Assembly (NCBI GenBank): GCA_033239005.1
Contig: BSQZ01000098.1
Location: 564,501-628,500 of the forward strand
Reading direction: 5' to 3'
DNA length: 64,000 nucleotides
Source: Lamellibrachia satsuma
Taxonomy: Eukaryota; Annelida; Polychaeta; Sabellida; Siboglinidae
Part shown: positions 48,990-60,250 of the stretch, in pieces
How positions within the stretch are numbered: position 1 is the first letter of the stretch
Layout of the letters: each line of letters starts with the position of its first letter
Made by a program: the position numbers and the translations under genes
Notes under the pieces: generated by a model
The model's input: the letters and a program-made list of their open reading frames with translations, nothing else
The model's database searches: none
Told to the model about the DNA's origin: nothing

Positions 48990-49445
48990 ATTTCAATTCA
49001 GTAGCTTAAGCCCGCTATAAGCAATTGTAACTTTTGTGGACTGGCGCAAATTCTCGCAGAAAGAGGCAATAAGCCATATAGCATATAACCATTTTGACCC
49101 AAAATTACTGTTGGCATTGCTTTTATAACGTGTATGTGTTTAACCCCTTCCTCACAGGCCCACGATTTCACTTATTGTTGCTTATATATGTGAAAATGTG
49201 GTTTTGAAGGGGCTCTCAATAATAAACTTGTTTTGTAGTTATAGTTACTACATACCTCACAACTGCATCGTTCTTGCGTTAAAACGCGAATAGTTTTAAA
49301 CTTTCTCTGCCACTTCTACACACATGTGCTGATTTAAAAGGGTCAGTGTGATTTGTGGCAAGCGGCTCGCGTGGCTGCTATGATGCGAAAAACACGAATG
49401 CACTCAAGTGCCCGGATGGTCACCACCAAGAATAAGACATCAGTG
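48990..49445. other. unique sequence between relics
   Basis: No feature recognised; it may be degraded sequence of the neighbouring relic. Confidence 0.35.
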
Positions 49446-49616
49446 AGGATCTTACAACTTTCTGGATGTCCTATGTTGACCTTGTAGAGCTCCTGTTGGC
49501 ATTGATCCGAGCATTGATGGAGGAAAATTGGCTGCTGTACCTTTATTCTATTCGCTTGTTCATTCCATGGTGCTTTGCATATAATAGGCAATACTATGCT
49601 AGATCTATGTCTATGG

Positions 49617-49715
49617 CGGGCGGACGGACGGACGGACGGACGGACGGACGGACGGACGGACGGACGGACGGACGGACGGACGGACGGACGGACGGACGGA
49701 CGGACGGACGGACGG
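49617..49715. repeat. (CGGA)n microsatellite, about 24 copies
   Basis: A perfect GGAC tetranucleotide run lies inside the relic gene, directly before the EFHDRIP segment. Open frames of Asp-Gly-Arg-Thr or Ser-Val-Arg-Pro are artefacts. Confidence 0.98.
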
Positions 49716-50567
49716 ATTATAGAGTTTCATGACCGCATTCCAAGAATGAAACTGAAGGCATTCAGTAGTGTCAAGAAACAGTAGAAATCCAAGACTATCA
49801 ACAAATATGCCATGCTGAAAGTTGATTATAGATTGTTTGGTCACGTGGTATTGATAGCAAGTAACAGAAATCTCAACATACAAGAAGGACGAAGGCCCCT
49901 CTTGCTAACAGTGACGGCACAATGAAACACCAACGATGCTGTTTTGGCCAGAGAGCTGCAAAAGAAGATGACCCCTGCTAAGTGTGTCCCACCACCATCC
50001 ACTTGCATCATTGATGGCATTCAGAAGATGCATGATGAAAACTGGACAGGTGTTTGCGCTTCTCATGAAAGCTGGAGGTGAAAGTGAAATAATTTATGTC
50101 ATATTTGATGTACACAAGGATATATCGATTAGATCAGCTGAAATGATGCAGAGGGGTCAGATGACGGTGTTTGCCAACACCATGCCTGGCAACATAATCT
50201 AACAATGGAGGCGTCTGCTAGTTTGCGCTTCAAGCAAAATCAAACTGGTCCAGTTCACAATGGAAGACTTGAAGAGGCCACACCTGAAGGAAATGCTGGA
50301 AGGCAAATTACTATATTTGACATGTGGGGTCAATTGTTTCAAGCTCACACAAGAAAATGTGTGCAGCTGTTGCTCAAGGAACATGTGCTAGTCTGTTCAG
50401 AATGCACACATTTACATGGTGTGTGACACTTTATAAGGCCCTGAAACTGCTCCTTCAGAATACAACATTCCAGGATAAAATATTTGTCTCAGCAAGGGCG
50501 TCAATTTGTGATGTCAATGAGCTACGCTACCAACTGTTCTGCGACAAATAGGTGGTGTGGAGTCTGG

Positions 50568-50705
50568 CCAGCTCCCTCCTTGTAAAGACTGTCTCCACAT
50601 GCATATCCTCAGAGCCAACTATCAGTCTGGAGTTAAGCCAGCTCCCTCCCTGTAAGGACTGTCTCCATATGCATGTCCTCAGTGCAAACTATCAGTCTGG
50701 AGTAT
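50568..50705. repeat. about 72-bp tandem duplication in the relic gene
   Basis: CCAGCTCCCTCCTTGTAAAG and ACTATCAGTCTGGAGT each occur twice, about 70 bp apart, covering the segment that encodes LPPCKDC. Copies have diverged a little. Confidence 0.85.
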
Positions 50706-51000
50706 GACATCAATCAAAGTCATGGGTGTGAGTTCAGTGACGATGGCAATTAACTCGCCATTAACTGAGTGACTGGATTCCCAACTCCAGAGGTGGTTCT
50801 GGGGTTGCTTTCATGCAAATGCAGGCGTGTTTGTCAGGCCCCAGACTGCGAGTGCCTTGTCAATGCACTCAAATACACAGACGTTTGTTGTATCCAGGAC
50901 TGTTCTAATGTGAGAACTGAGGTGAATGAACAGCAGGAGTAGGATAGTTCAGATGATGTGTGTGAATTTATGGACAGTGATTAGTTCCTCATTTATGATA

Positions 51001-51365
51001 TCTAGTTAACGCACTTAGCACAGTTTGCTTGATTATGAAATATATGTTTTACTACAACATGCGCATACTTGCAAGAAAGCCACATTGTAGCCATGGTTGT
51101 AAATAAATCGTGATCAAACAACATATTTAATGTTTATATTATATAATTTATGAATGACAGACATGCATTACAAATAATTACATAAACTACAGACTGAAAC
51201 TAGTTTGTTAAATCCATAGGGATATCAAAGTACATGTTACATTTGATTTCCCGTTAAAACAAAGGCCCGCATTTTGACCTAGGGGCATAGAGTTACATAA
51301 TTAGAGTTACATCATTAGAGTTACATCACAGGCGTGGACCACCTGCCGGCATCTTATTGTATGGC
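51001..51365. other. AT-rich flank of the relic gene
   Basis: Nothing recognised apart from a short TTAGAGTTACAT duplication near 51300. Confidence 0.4.
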
Positions 51366-51369
51366 AGAA

Positions 51370-51700
51370 ACAGTTCTCCCCTCCCCCATCCCTCGCTCTC
51401 GTTCTCCACTCCTTCACCTCTCGCTCTCGTTCTCCACTCCCTCACCCCTCGCTCTCGTTCTCCACTCCCTCACCCCTCGCTCTCCTTCTCCACTCCTTCA
51501 CCCCTCGCTCTCGTTCTCCACTCCTTCACCCCTCGCTCTCGTTCTCCACTCCCCCATCCCTCGCTCTCGTTCTCCACTCCTTCACCCCTCGCTCTCGTTC
51601 TCCACTCCCTCACCCCTCGCTCTCGTTCTCCACTCCCTCACCCCTCGCTCTCGTTCTCCACTCAACTCGAACTCTCGCCAAATCTCTCTTTACGCAGATA
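51370..51700. repeat. dispersed pyrimidine-rich repeat, copy 3, with 28-bp array
   Basis: About 10 units of CCCTCGCTCTCGTTCTCCAC (plus TCCCTCAC) are followed by CGCCAAATCTCTCTTTACGC, the word shared with the copies at 6090 and 36690. Confidence 0.88.
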
Positions 51701-52118
51701 GTATTATCGCATGTGTTTATATAAAATCAAAGGATTGGAAGAGGACTAGAGCTGGGAATTTGGATGCATTACTTCGTCTCATTTGTAACATAAAATTGGC
51801 GCCAATGACCAAATATTCATGTCCATTTAATTCGGCGTGATAACGAAGGTTTCACAGTTTGTTTTAATGACCGTTGGTGGTCATCAGCAGAGTGTTTCTT
51901 TGTCCCCACCCTGTAAATTTGCAAGTACCTATTTTGTATAAACATACACATTAAGACACAGTTGTAACCATTTAACTAAATCACTTGCCTACAAAGAACT
52001 CACTACAAAGCCCCCCCATGCAACTTGATTTTTCCAGTGATCCAGCGAGCATCGACAACCAAGATACACGTGTTATCAACACCGGTGAAGTCTAAATGTT
52101 TTGTCATTATTGTTACAG

Positions 52119-52184
52119 GGATATGACAAGAATCTTACCAATGCTCTTGTTACAGGTTTTGCTGAAGGTTTTCGCATTCCTTCC
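52119..52184 (+). pseudogene. short fragment with a GF-x-x-GF motif (possible transposon protein)
   Basis: One frame reads GYDKNLTNALVTGFAEGFRI. The L-x-x-GF-x-x-GF-x-[IL] pattern recalls proteins near recombinases or reverse transcriptases of DIRS-like elements. It is preceded by an acceptor-like TTGTTACAG. The neighbouring LINE homology starts just downstream in another frame. Too short to be certain. Confidence 0.3.
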
Positions 52185-52189
52185 AGTAT

Positions 52190-53545
52190 ATTTAGGTCCA
52201 TTTGTTGTAACTCCAGAATTGGTAGCTAAGAAAATAAAGGCAATGAAGGATAACAAATCACCGGGAGTGGATGGGATTCCTCCAAAATTACTAATGGAAA
52301 CAGAAGAACAAATCAGTATACCACTTGCAAGAGTATTCAACTTGTCATTAAAAGAGGGAGTTGTTCCGTTTAAATGGAAAGAAGCAAACATCATACCATT
52401 ATTTAAAAAGGGTTCGAGAAATAAGTCAGATAATTACAGACCAGTGAGTTTAACGTCAGTGATTTGTAAATTATTAGAAAGGTTAATTAAAGACCATTTG
52501 GTGGACTTCCTCGTTAAGCATAAATTATTAAATTCATCTCAACATGGATTCCTTAAAGCGAGGTCATGCTTAACAAATATGTTATGTTTTTTGGAAGAAA
52601 TCACTAAGTGGATAGACGTGGGATCGCCAGTAGATATTATCTACTTAGATTTTCAGAAAGCTTTTGACAAAGTGCCACATCAAAGATTACTACTTAAATT
52701 AAAATCCCATGGTATCGGGGATAGCATAACTGACTGGATAGAACAATGGCAGACTGACAGAAGACAACGAGTTGTAGTAGATGGAGAAGTTTCAAATTGG
52801 AAATCGGTTTTGAGTGGGGTACCTCAAGGATCAGTATTAGGACCTATATTATTCTTAATTTATATCAATGACTTGGACGACAGTATAACAAGTAACGTAC
52901 TGAAATTTGCGGATGACACAAAACTGTTTAGAAAGGTTAATACTGATGGTGATAAACAACATTTACAAAATAATCTAGACAGCTTAGTGCAATGGTCTGA
53001 GAAATGGCAGATGTTGTTCAATTTTGGGAAATGTAAATGCCTACATACAGGACATGGGAACTTGAATGTAAACTATAAAATGGGAGATACTGTTCTGGCT
53101 ACTACTGTAAAAGAAAAGGACTTAGGAGTTACAATAAGCGCTGATATGAAAGTTTCAGAGCAGTATGGTATTGCAGCTTCAAAGGGTAATCAAATTCTTG
53201 GATTGATTAGAAGAAACATAACATACAAGGGAAAAAAGTTAATTATACCTCTTTATAAAGCAATAGTTAGACCTCATTTAGAATATTGTATACACGCATG
53301 GAGACCATATCGTAAGAAGGATATAGATACGCTTGAACGCATACAAAGGAGAGCAACTAATATGATTCCAGAACTGAGAGATCTTAGTTATGAAGAACGC
53401 CTGAAAGAATGTGGTTTAACAACTCTAGAGACAAGGATGTTAAGAGGAGATCAGATTAAAGTTTTTAAGATATTGAGTGGGTATGAAAATATTGATAGAA
53501 ATATGTTTTTCTCACTCAAGAATGATAGCAGAACTAGAGGACATG
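52190..53545 (+). mobile_element. CR1-like LINE, 5'-truncated, intact reverse transcriptase frame
   Basis: A single open frame (continuing to a stop at 53601) covers TPELVAKKIKAMKDNKSPGV at the start, then NYRPVSLTSVICKLLERLIK, LDFQKAFDKVPHQR, SGVPQGSVLGPILFLI and the catalytic KFADDTKLF. The C-terminal thumb and connection follow (RPHLEYCIHAW, LERIQRRATNMI, LSYEERLKECGLTTLETR). The endonuclease is absent. After RTRGHEVEW the family homology stops, so the last part of the domain and the 3' untranslated region are missing or replaced. It is the same family as 39671-41605, with intact motif A here. It cannot transpose without the endonuclease. Confidence 0.92.
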
Positions 53546-53649
53546 AGGTAGAATGGATCCAACCATTACATACCAGTTTTTATTTAAATGACAATGTTTA
53601 ATTTTATTTCAGCCTGTTGTAAAGCTTTCAGTCCCATATCTGTACACAC

Positions 53650-53757
53650 ATACATGGTAAGTCTTGGTACAGGTACATGGTAAGTCTTGGTACAGGTACA
53701 TGGTAAGTCTTGGTACAGGTACATGGTAAGTCTTGGTACAGGTACATGGTAAGTCTT
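53650..53757. repeat. 23-bp array, 5 copies
   Basis: The unit is CATGGTAAGTCTTGGTACAG plus GTA. On the plus strand each unit contains a donor-like GGTAAGT. Confidence 0.95.
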
Positions 53758-53885
53758 GAATGATCCACTTCAGCAGCACTTCACTGTTCATTGTTAGACT
53801 CACCATAAACTACACATTGTATTTATAACAATAACCAAGAGACAATTGATGTAAGTTGATCATATTACCCACAATCACTACTGGT

Positions 53886-54835
53886 ATATGAATAGAGTAG
53901 TGTGGGGCAACGCGCACCCCTTTAGAGGCAAACACAGTCACTGCTGGTATATGAATAGAGTAGTGTCAGGCAAAGCGCACCCCTTTAGAGGCAAACACAG
54001 TCACTGCTGGTATATGAAAAGAGTAGTGTCAGGCAAAGCGCACCCCTTTAGAGGGAAACACAGTCACTGCTGGTATACGAAAAGAGTAGTGTCAGGCAAA
54101 GCGCACCCCTTTAGAGGGAAACACAGTCACTGCTGGTATATGAAAAGAGTAGTGTCAGGCAAAGCGCACCCCTTTAGAGGGAAACACAGTCACTGCTGGT
54201 ATACGAATAGAGTAGTGTCAGGCAAAGCGCACCCCTTTAGAGGCAAACACAGTCACTGCTGGTATACGAATAGAGTAGTGTCAGGCAAAGCGCACCCCTT
54301 TAGAGGCAAACACAGTCACTGCTGGTATACGAATAGAGTAGTGTCAGGCAAAGCGCACCCCTTTAGAGGCAAACACAGTCACTGCTGGTATACGAATAGA
54401 GTAGTGTCAGGCAAAGCGCACCCCTTTAGAGGCAAACACAGTCACTGCTGGTATACGAATAGAGTAGTGTCAGGCAAAGCGCACCCCTTTAGAGATAAAC
54501 ACAGTCACTGCTGGTATACGAATAGAGTAGTGTCAGGCAAAGCGCACCCCTTTAGAGGGAAACACAGTCACTGCTGGTATACGAATAGAGTAGTGTCAGG
54601 CAAAGTGCACCCCTTTAGAGGCAAACACAGTAACTACTGGTATACGAAAAGAGTAGTGTCAGGCTGTGTTTGCCTCAGGCAAAGTGCACCCCTTTAGAGG
54701 CAAGCACAGTCACTGCTGGTATATGAAAAGAGTAGTGTCAGGCAAAGTGCATCCCTATAGAGGCAAACACAGTCAGTGCTGATATATGAAAAGAGTAGTG
54801 TCAGGCAAAGCGCATCCCTTTAGAGGCAAGCATTA
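53886..54835. repeat. 63-bp minisatellite, about 15 copies
   Basis: The core is GAGTAGTGTCAGGCAAAGCG followed by CACCCCTTTAGAGG and CTGGTATACGAATA. Since 63 bp is 21 codons, a 269-codon open frame with the repeating motif RVVSGKAHPFRGKHSH runs through it. There is no start context or homologue to support a gene. Single diverged relatives of GGGGCAAAGCGCACC occur nearby at 54875, 55150 and 55500. Confidence 0.95.
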
Positions 54836-55500
54836 CATTTTAGTTGCAGTCCTACACATCTTGTCATGTGGGGAAAAAGCGCACCCCCGGTTCACATTGC
54901 CCCTCTACTTTGTAGTTTATATTATACTTTTTATATCCAAATTAATGCACAATGTTGATATGTAGACACTATTAAGTTACAGGTAATGTTCAAACAAACA
55001 TAATCAAACAATTAGATAGCCATCGGACGATCAAAGCTCCTGTGTATTAGTCAGTTGACATAAGTGGGAGATTTATTACACAAATAGTTTAGAGTATGCC
55101 ACAGATTAATTTCTAAAAGAATCACTCCCATTGTTATTTACAGTGGGGTTCAGTTTGCCCCACATGAGGGTGTGCTTTGCCCTGCAATTAACATGTCATT
55201 GGAATTACAAAAATAACATACGCCATATTATTGCTTGTATGAACCAATGACACATACAAGATATATAGGACATGTAAATAGCTATTTTATATTTTTGTTT
55301 AGTTAAAGCAGCTGTGCTATGAGACCGTTAAAATTGTTGAATTTGTTTTAATAATATGGGAAAAATATTCAAATTGATGTAACTTTCTTGATGTGGTGAT
55401 TCTGCTAAAACTGAACATGCCCAACTTGCTTTGGCATTATGTTGCATTGTTTGATAGGAAGATTACGCCAATGAAATTGGCATCTGTTGAGATAGGTGGC
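54836..55500. other. AT-rich sequence with scattered relatives of the 63-bp unit
   Basis: AAAGCGCACCCCC (54876) and GTGTGCTTTGCCC (55168, inverted) are short words related to the array. Otherwise unique. Confidence 0.5.
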
Positions 55501-55531
55501 AGTGCGCTTTGCCCCAGGCAGGTAGTCATAT

Positions 55532-55578
55532 AGAGTAGTGTGGGACAAAATGCACCACACTTTGTCCCACACTACTCT
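55532..55578. other. perfect 18-bp inverted repeat (hairpin)
   Basis: The left arm is AGAGTAGTGTGGGACAAA and the right arm is its exact reverse complement at 55561-55578; the 11-bp loop lies between. The arm is a variant of the GAGTAGTGT...GGCAAAGCGCACC word of the nearby array. It may be fused inverted ends of a DNA transposon. Confidence 0.85.
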
Positions 55579-55944
55579 TTCTGACATCAACAATAGCCCA
55601 ACTCCAATATTTTGCAATATTGAGTTGAGTACGCCATGCGGATCATCTTTCAAATAGCTATCTATCATGAAGAATCACCCAAATGCACTACAGAAGCCAT
55701 GTCAAAGGCCACCATTAAAAACATCAGACTTCACTTACCCAAGTACATGGATGCAGCTTTGATGTTTAATTTTCTGAGCCACTAAAAATCTGATAATCCC
55801 TAACCTGGTGTGTGCCATGTCTTAGTCACATTAAAAGTAAATACTCAGTATCTTACTTCAACACTAATCCAACTCCATGCCCTTTGACCCCTCTGAACTC
55901 TAAACTATGACACTTATCTAACTGAAAAGTGGTCAAAGTTTGTG

Positions 55945-56158
55945 TAGTAATGTTGTTAACAACCAGTGATAGCATGACATTGTTGACAACCAGTGACAAC
56001 ATGACATTGTTGACAACCAGTGACAACATGACATTGACAATCAGTTACACCATGATGTTGTTGATAATCAGTAACGACATGGCGTTGCTGACAACCAGTG
56101 ATAACATGATGTTGACAACCAGTGACAACATGACATTGTTGACAACCAGTGACAAAAT
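55945..56158. repeat. about 27-bp array, 9 copies
   Basis: The core is TTGACAACCAGTGACAACAT followed by GACATTG; some units are shortened. Confidence 0.94.
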
Positions 56159-56237
56159 AATATAGTTGGAGTTGATCTATTGTTGAAGGCAGGTATTCAT
56201 ATATAATTTTCAAGGTGGGAAGTAATGTGTGATACGC

Positions 56238-56380
56238 ATGCATGCATGCACACACACGCACACACTATATGCATGCATGCATGCACACACACGCACACAC
56301 TATGTGTGATACGCATGCATGCATGCACACACATGCACACACTATGCACTGCATGCGTGCTCGCACGCATGTGCACATAC
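56238..56380. repeat. alternating GCATGCATGCACACACACGC tract
   Basis: Three units of about 45 bp are built of GCATGCATGC and ACACACACGCACAC with a TATG word. The strand alternates purine and pyrimidine almost throughout, a Z-DNA-prone composition. Confidence 0.9.
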
Positions 56381-57960
56381 ACTAGGAAACTTTATTAAAT
56401 AACCACACACATGTTGCAGTGACTTTGAAGGTTCATTTGACTTACTCAAGAATGTGGCATTGTTTGACAAACTGTCTATGGTGTACCACAAGGGTACAAG
56501 GGTGTACTCTTCATCAAGCTAGTCAACTGCAACACTGGCTGCTGGTCATTCTACAAACAAAAGAAAGAAGTGGCCACATTGGAATACTATAGATGTTATG
56601 ACCTTCGGTATCCATCAGCACCAAAGGTAATGTGATTTGGTTGAACGTTATCAGTATAGATAGTTTAAGAGCAGGATAGTAAATAACTGCAAGGATGTGG
56701 GCTGTGTGTGTGGTGCATGTGCATGCGTGCATGCGCATGTGTGTGCGTGTGTGTAGGATGTGTGCATTTCAGTGATAAATTGTGAAGACTTAACACATTG
56801 GAAACATAATCTCTAACGAAAGATTATTACATGATACACCGGTACCTCAACAAAGTAGGTTATTATAAATGTGGTTGGTTAAACCTGTGTGAAGAACAGT
56901 TGATGTGGTTTCAATGTCTCAAAGGTCATGACTGTTATTACCAGATAGGGCCTATCCTATTCTAAGACGACTAGTAATACCAGTGGTTATAAAAGAAGTT
57001 TGAAACAGATCAATTTGTAAGTATAGCAAAAGGTCATTTGGTACGTCATTTGATATATAAAATGCAATTCACAGAATACACATTAGTACATTCATACAGC
57101 CAATTCCTATTAAGTGATGTGTGCTATCACTGTCTCAAAGTTTTTAAAAAGGATCATGAATATCATAATGATGACCATTGAACAATGCAATGAATGTAGA
57201 ATCGAGTTTTGAACATTTCATGTCAAACCACTTCATAGAAAATATGTAACATGCCATTCCTAAGCACATGCACAACATCACGATGAATATATCATGGAAT
57301 AATCACTTTACTATCTTACAAACTGCACATAGAACATTATGTACTGAATATGCTGATGGTGTTGACTTTGTGTGGGCTCAATCTCGGGTCTGGCCGATGT
57401 TACAGACAACATGTTCACAGCAACATTTGTAGAGTAAACCCCCCATTAATAATAATTCATTTGACCTCAACATATATACATCTGGCTTGTGTTGATTGCA
57501 TAAATAGTTTTTTATCTACACAGCATCCTCCCCTTTTGAACCAGCTCTGTGTGTAGTGAATCGTGATTATACTGACTGAAGTGAAATTTTTTAATGCACG
57601 TGATAATGCATGGATGAAAGCCTACAGTGACTGCCTTTGACACAATGTAGCAGAATTGTTGTACCACTAATATTTTGTTTATTGCAGTTTCATGAGGTAC
57701 GAGTGTATGAGAATATGCTTAAACTGACCTTGTAGAGAACGACCCGTGTCTAGGTCATGAAGTGTCTACAGAAGCCACAGCGATATACAAGAATATCCTC
57801 CATGAAAAAAGAAGCACTGTAATCTTCATGGCAACCTGCATACTCAGCTTGAACACTGTATTTGTTTAATATGATGTTGATATCTACTGTGGTGCACACT
57901 ACTGAAGGTGTTGTCTCAGACATAACTGTACTGCTCCAACAGACAGCATGTTTATGTTTG
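56381..57960. other. unique sequence, nothing recognised
   Basis: There is a short GTGTGCATGC-rich tract at 56700-56765. No coding region or element is supported. Confidence 0.45.
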
Positions 57961-57964
57961 AGAT

Positions 57965-58990
57965 GATTATTGCCCTAGGCAACAGCTACTGCTGCTAACT
58001 GTCTGGATGAACACTGCTACATTTGGAACTAACCTTCTAATACTGTAAGACATGGGTTATGTACATCCTAACTAACACATGATAAACAGTGCTTCCAACA
58101 CAAGACATCCCATCTTCTTCTCGTGCTGTCGGTCGTGGTTGCGAATAATATAACTGCTCGCTATGTTCAGATTCAATAAACACAATAAACATTGCTGACC
58201 ACACGAGACATCCCAACAGACAGATAAACAGACAGACAGACAGATGTACTTTATTTAGACCCGTATACATATCACTCAACAAGTGAGTATGTAAAAACAT
58301 ACATATAATAATTACATATAGTATACAATTATCATGTTAGGGTCTGGGAGACTCCCACTAAGTCTAAAAAGCAGCTCTCATAGGAGCCACCCATTTATAA
58401 TTAAAGACAAATCCTGGTGTATAGAAATAGTAGCATAAATCGGTAAACAGACTGGCAAGGCTTACAACATGACATTATACATGATTACAAATTGCATGGT
58501 TATTCATCCAAAGAGGTACACAGAAAAGCTTATTCTTATTGGTCATTCTTGATGGCAAATGTAACAAATTAAGAGTGTACATACAGATAGCTACATAAGT
58601 GTACAGACAGCTACTAAGTGTGCAAATAATAATATTTTACGTACATTGCAAACCTGTGTAAGCTGTGAGTGTAGATTTTGTGTTTTAGTAAATCAGGTGC
58701 ATTATTGATTGTATGTGGCAAGGTGTATCTGAGACTTTGTTTTACAAATTCGTGTTGAACTCTGATTGTGCGTATGTTGTATTGTCCACGTGTGTTAAAA
58801 TTGTGAATGCTGTTGTTCTGATGAAGTAAATTTTTAAGGTAAACAGAAAATGTGTTATGTGTGAATTTATAAAACAGTTTTAAACACAATAAACATTGCT
58901 GACCACACGAGACATCCAGACTAAATAAACAATAAATACTGTGAAGTGCCCAATGGCCAACAATCGCAACGGTGATCTAGCCCTAGCCAC
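57965..58990 (-). repeat. dispersed repeat, copy 2, split by a LINE
   Basis: The reverse complement of 57965-58213 continued by 58918-58990 aligns with 45980-46350. The LINE at 58214-58880 interrupts it. Confidence 0.75.
58214..58880 (-). mobile_element. 5'-truncated LINE with perfect 37-bp target site duplication
   Basis: A 37-bp stretch starting TAAACACAATAAACATTGCT is present at both edges (58177-58213 and 58881-58917). The inserted part encodes only the C-terminal end of a LINE protein: HNFNTRGQYNIRTIRVQHEF, then VKQSLRYTLPHTINNAPDLL. A 3' untranslated region of about 380 bp follows, ending in AATAAAGTACATCTGTCTG and a CTGT-repeat tail. The short body with an intact 3' end and long duplication is the signature of target-primed reverse transcription. 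Confidence 0.92.
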
Positions 58991-58999
58991 GAGTGTACT

Positions 59000-59379
59000 T
59001 TTTTAAACAAGTTTGTTTTCTACAAATCTTGGGTCACAATAGCAGTGCTTTCAATGATATGATAATGATTCTGTGATTGTGGATTTGTACAATGTGACAA
59101 ATGTATTGTTCCTTTTCAAACGAAGAAACATTGGCACAGTCTGGTGAACCATGTACTGCTTGACATATCATACACAAACATTTACCCCTCTCTTTGACAC
59201 TAGAAACTCTGTATATCACCCGAAGCAACGTCATTTGTAGCTAGTGAGATAAGACATGGTTCCATTTTCACTGGAGGATCTTCATTCCTAGTACCCAACG
59301 CTACTTCTGTGGGTTCCGGGGGTTCATACAAGAAGATTGGTTGTATTTCATGCTTGGCAGCTTCAATGTTGTGAATATG
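59000..59379. other. unique sequence; two short minus-strand open frames, unsupported
   Basis: Frames of 66-68 codons exist but show no recognisable motif or splice context, and one overlaps the array start. Confidence 0.4.
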
Positions 59380-59902
59380 CATTATCATGACAGTATACAT
59401 GTTCATTGGATTGCAAGTTAGATACTGAAACCATTATAATGACAGTATACATGTTCATTGGATTGCAAGTTAGATACTGAAACCATTATCATGACAGTAT
59501 ACATGTTCATTGGATTGCAAGTTAGATACTGAAACCATTATCATGACAGTATACATGTTCATTGGATTGCAAGTTAGATACTGAAACCATTATCATGACA
59601 GTATACATGTTCATTGGATTGCAAGTTAGATACTGAAACCATTATCATGACAGTATACATGTTCATTGGATTGCAAGTTAGATACTGAAACCATTATCAT
59701 GACAGTATACATGTTCATTGGATTGCAAGTTAGATACTGAAACCATTATCATGACAGTATACATGTTCATTGGATTGCAAGTTAGATACTGAAACCATTA
59801 TCATGACAGTATACATGTTCATTGGATTGCAAGTTAGATACTGAAACCATTATCATGACAGTATACATGTTCATTGGATTGCAAGTTAGATACTGAAACC
59901 AT
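59380..59902. repeat. 52-bp minisatellite, 10 copies, almost identical
   Basis: The core is CATGACAGTATACATGTTCA followed by TTGGATTGCAAGTTAGATAC and TGAAACCATTAT. Only the first junction differs (TTATAATG for TTATCATG), so expansion is recent. Confidence 0.98.
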
Positions 59903-60019
59903 TTCAATTACACATTTGGATTATTATGACCACGTTTCAAAACCGAGACGAAACGAATGCAGTGGTGCATATATCGTCGTCACATATCGAAATTAATGGT
60001 TCCTAAAACGAATTGCACA

Positions 60020-60250
60020 TTAGCCTACCATCTACTCCAATCATCTCCACTCCCCTCTATCCCTCAGCCTCATTCTCCATTCCCCTCCCACTCCCGCTAG
60101 ATCTCTTGTCACATCATCTCAGACTCAGTTTTTTTCTTCTCCTTCTACCCTCCACTCTAAGCGCATCTGCTCTCTTTGACAATTATACCCCTTCCAGTCT
60201 TTCCACATGCCCAGCCCACTTTAGCCGGCTACTCACTTCCTCGTGAAACT
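60020..60250. repeat. dispersed pyrimidine-rich repeat, copy 4
   Basis: This contains CCTCATTCTCCATTCCCCTC, CTTCTCCTTCTACCCTCCAC and CCAGCCCACTTTAGCCGGCT in the same order as the copy at 36690-37200. It is unexpanded here. Confidence 0.7.

Larger units (their letters stand above)
49446..51000 (+). pseudogene. decayed transposon-associated gene (FWMSYVDLVELLL type)
   Basis: The start reads EDLTTFWMSYVDLVELLLAL then NWLLYLYSIRLFIPWCFAYN. Later blocks in shifting frames are EFHDRIPRMKLKAFSSVKK, TCIIDGIQKMHDENW, VFDVHKDISIRSAE, NELRYQLFCDK and a Cys-rich end (LPPCKDCLHMH). This order matches a protein family that I remember as very common in cnidarian and mollusc genomes and likely linked to mobile elements; its function is unknown. 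Frames are broken by several shifts and stops, and a CGGA microsatellite sits at 49617-49715. Confidence 0.65.
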
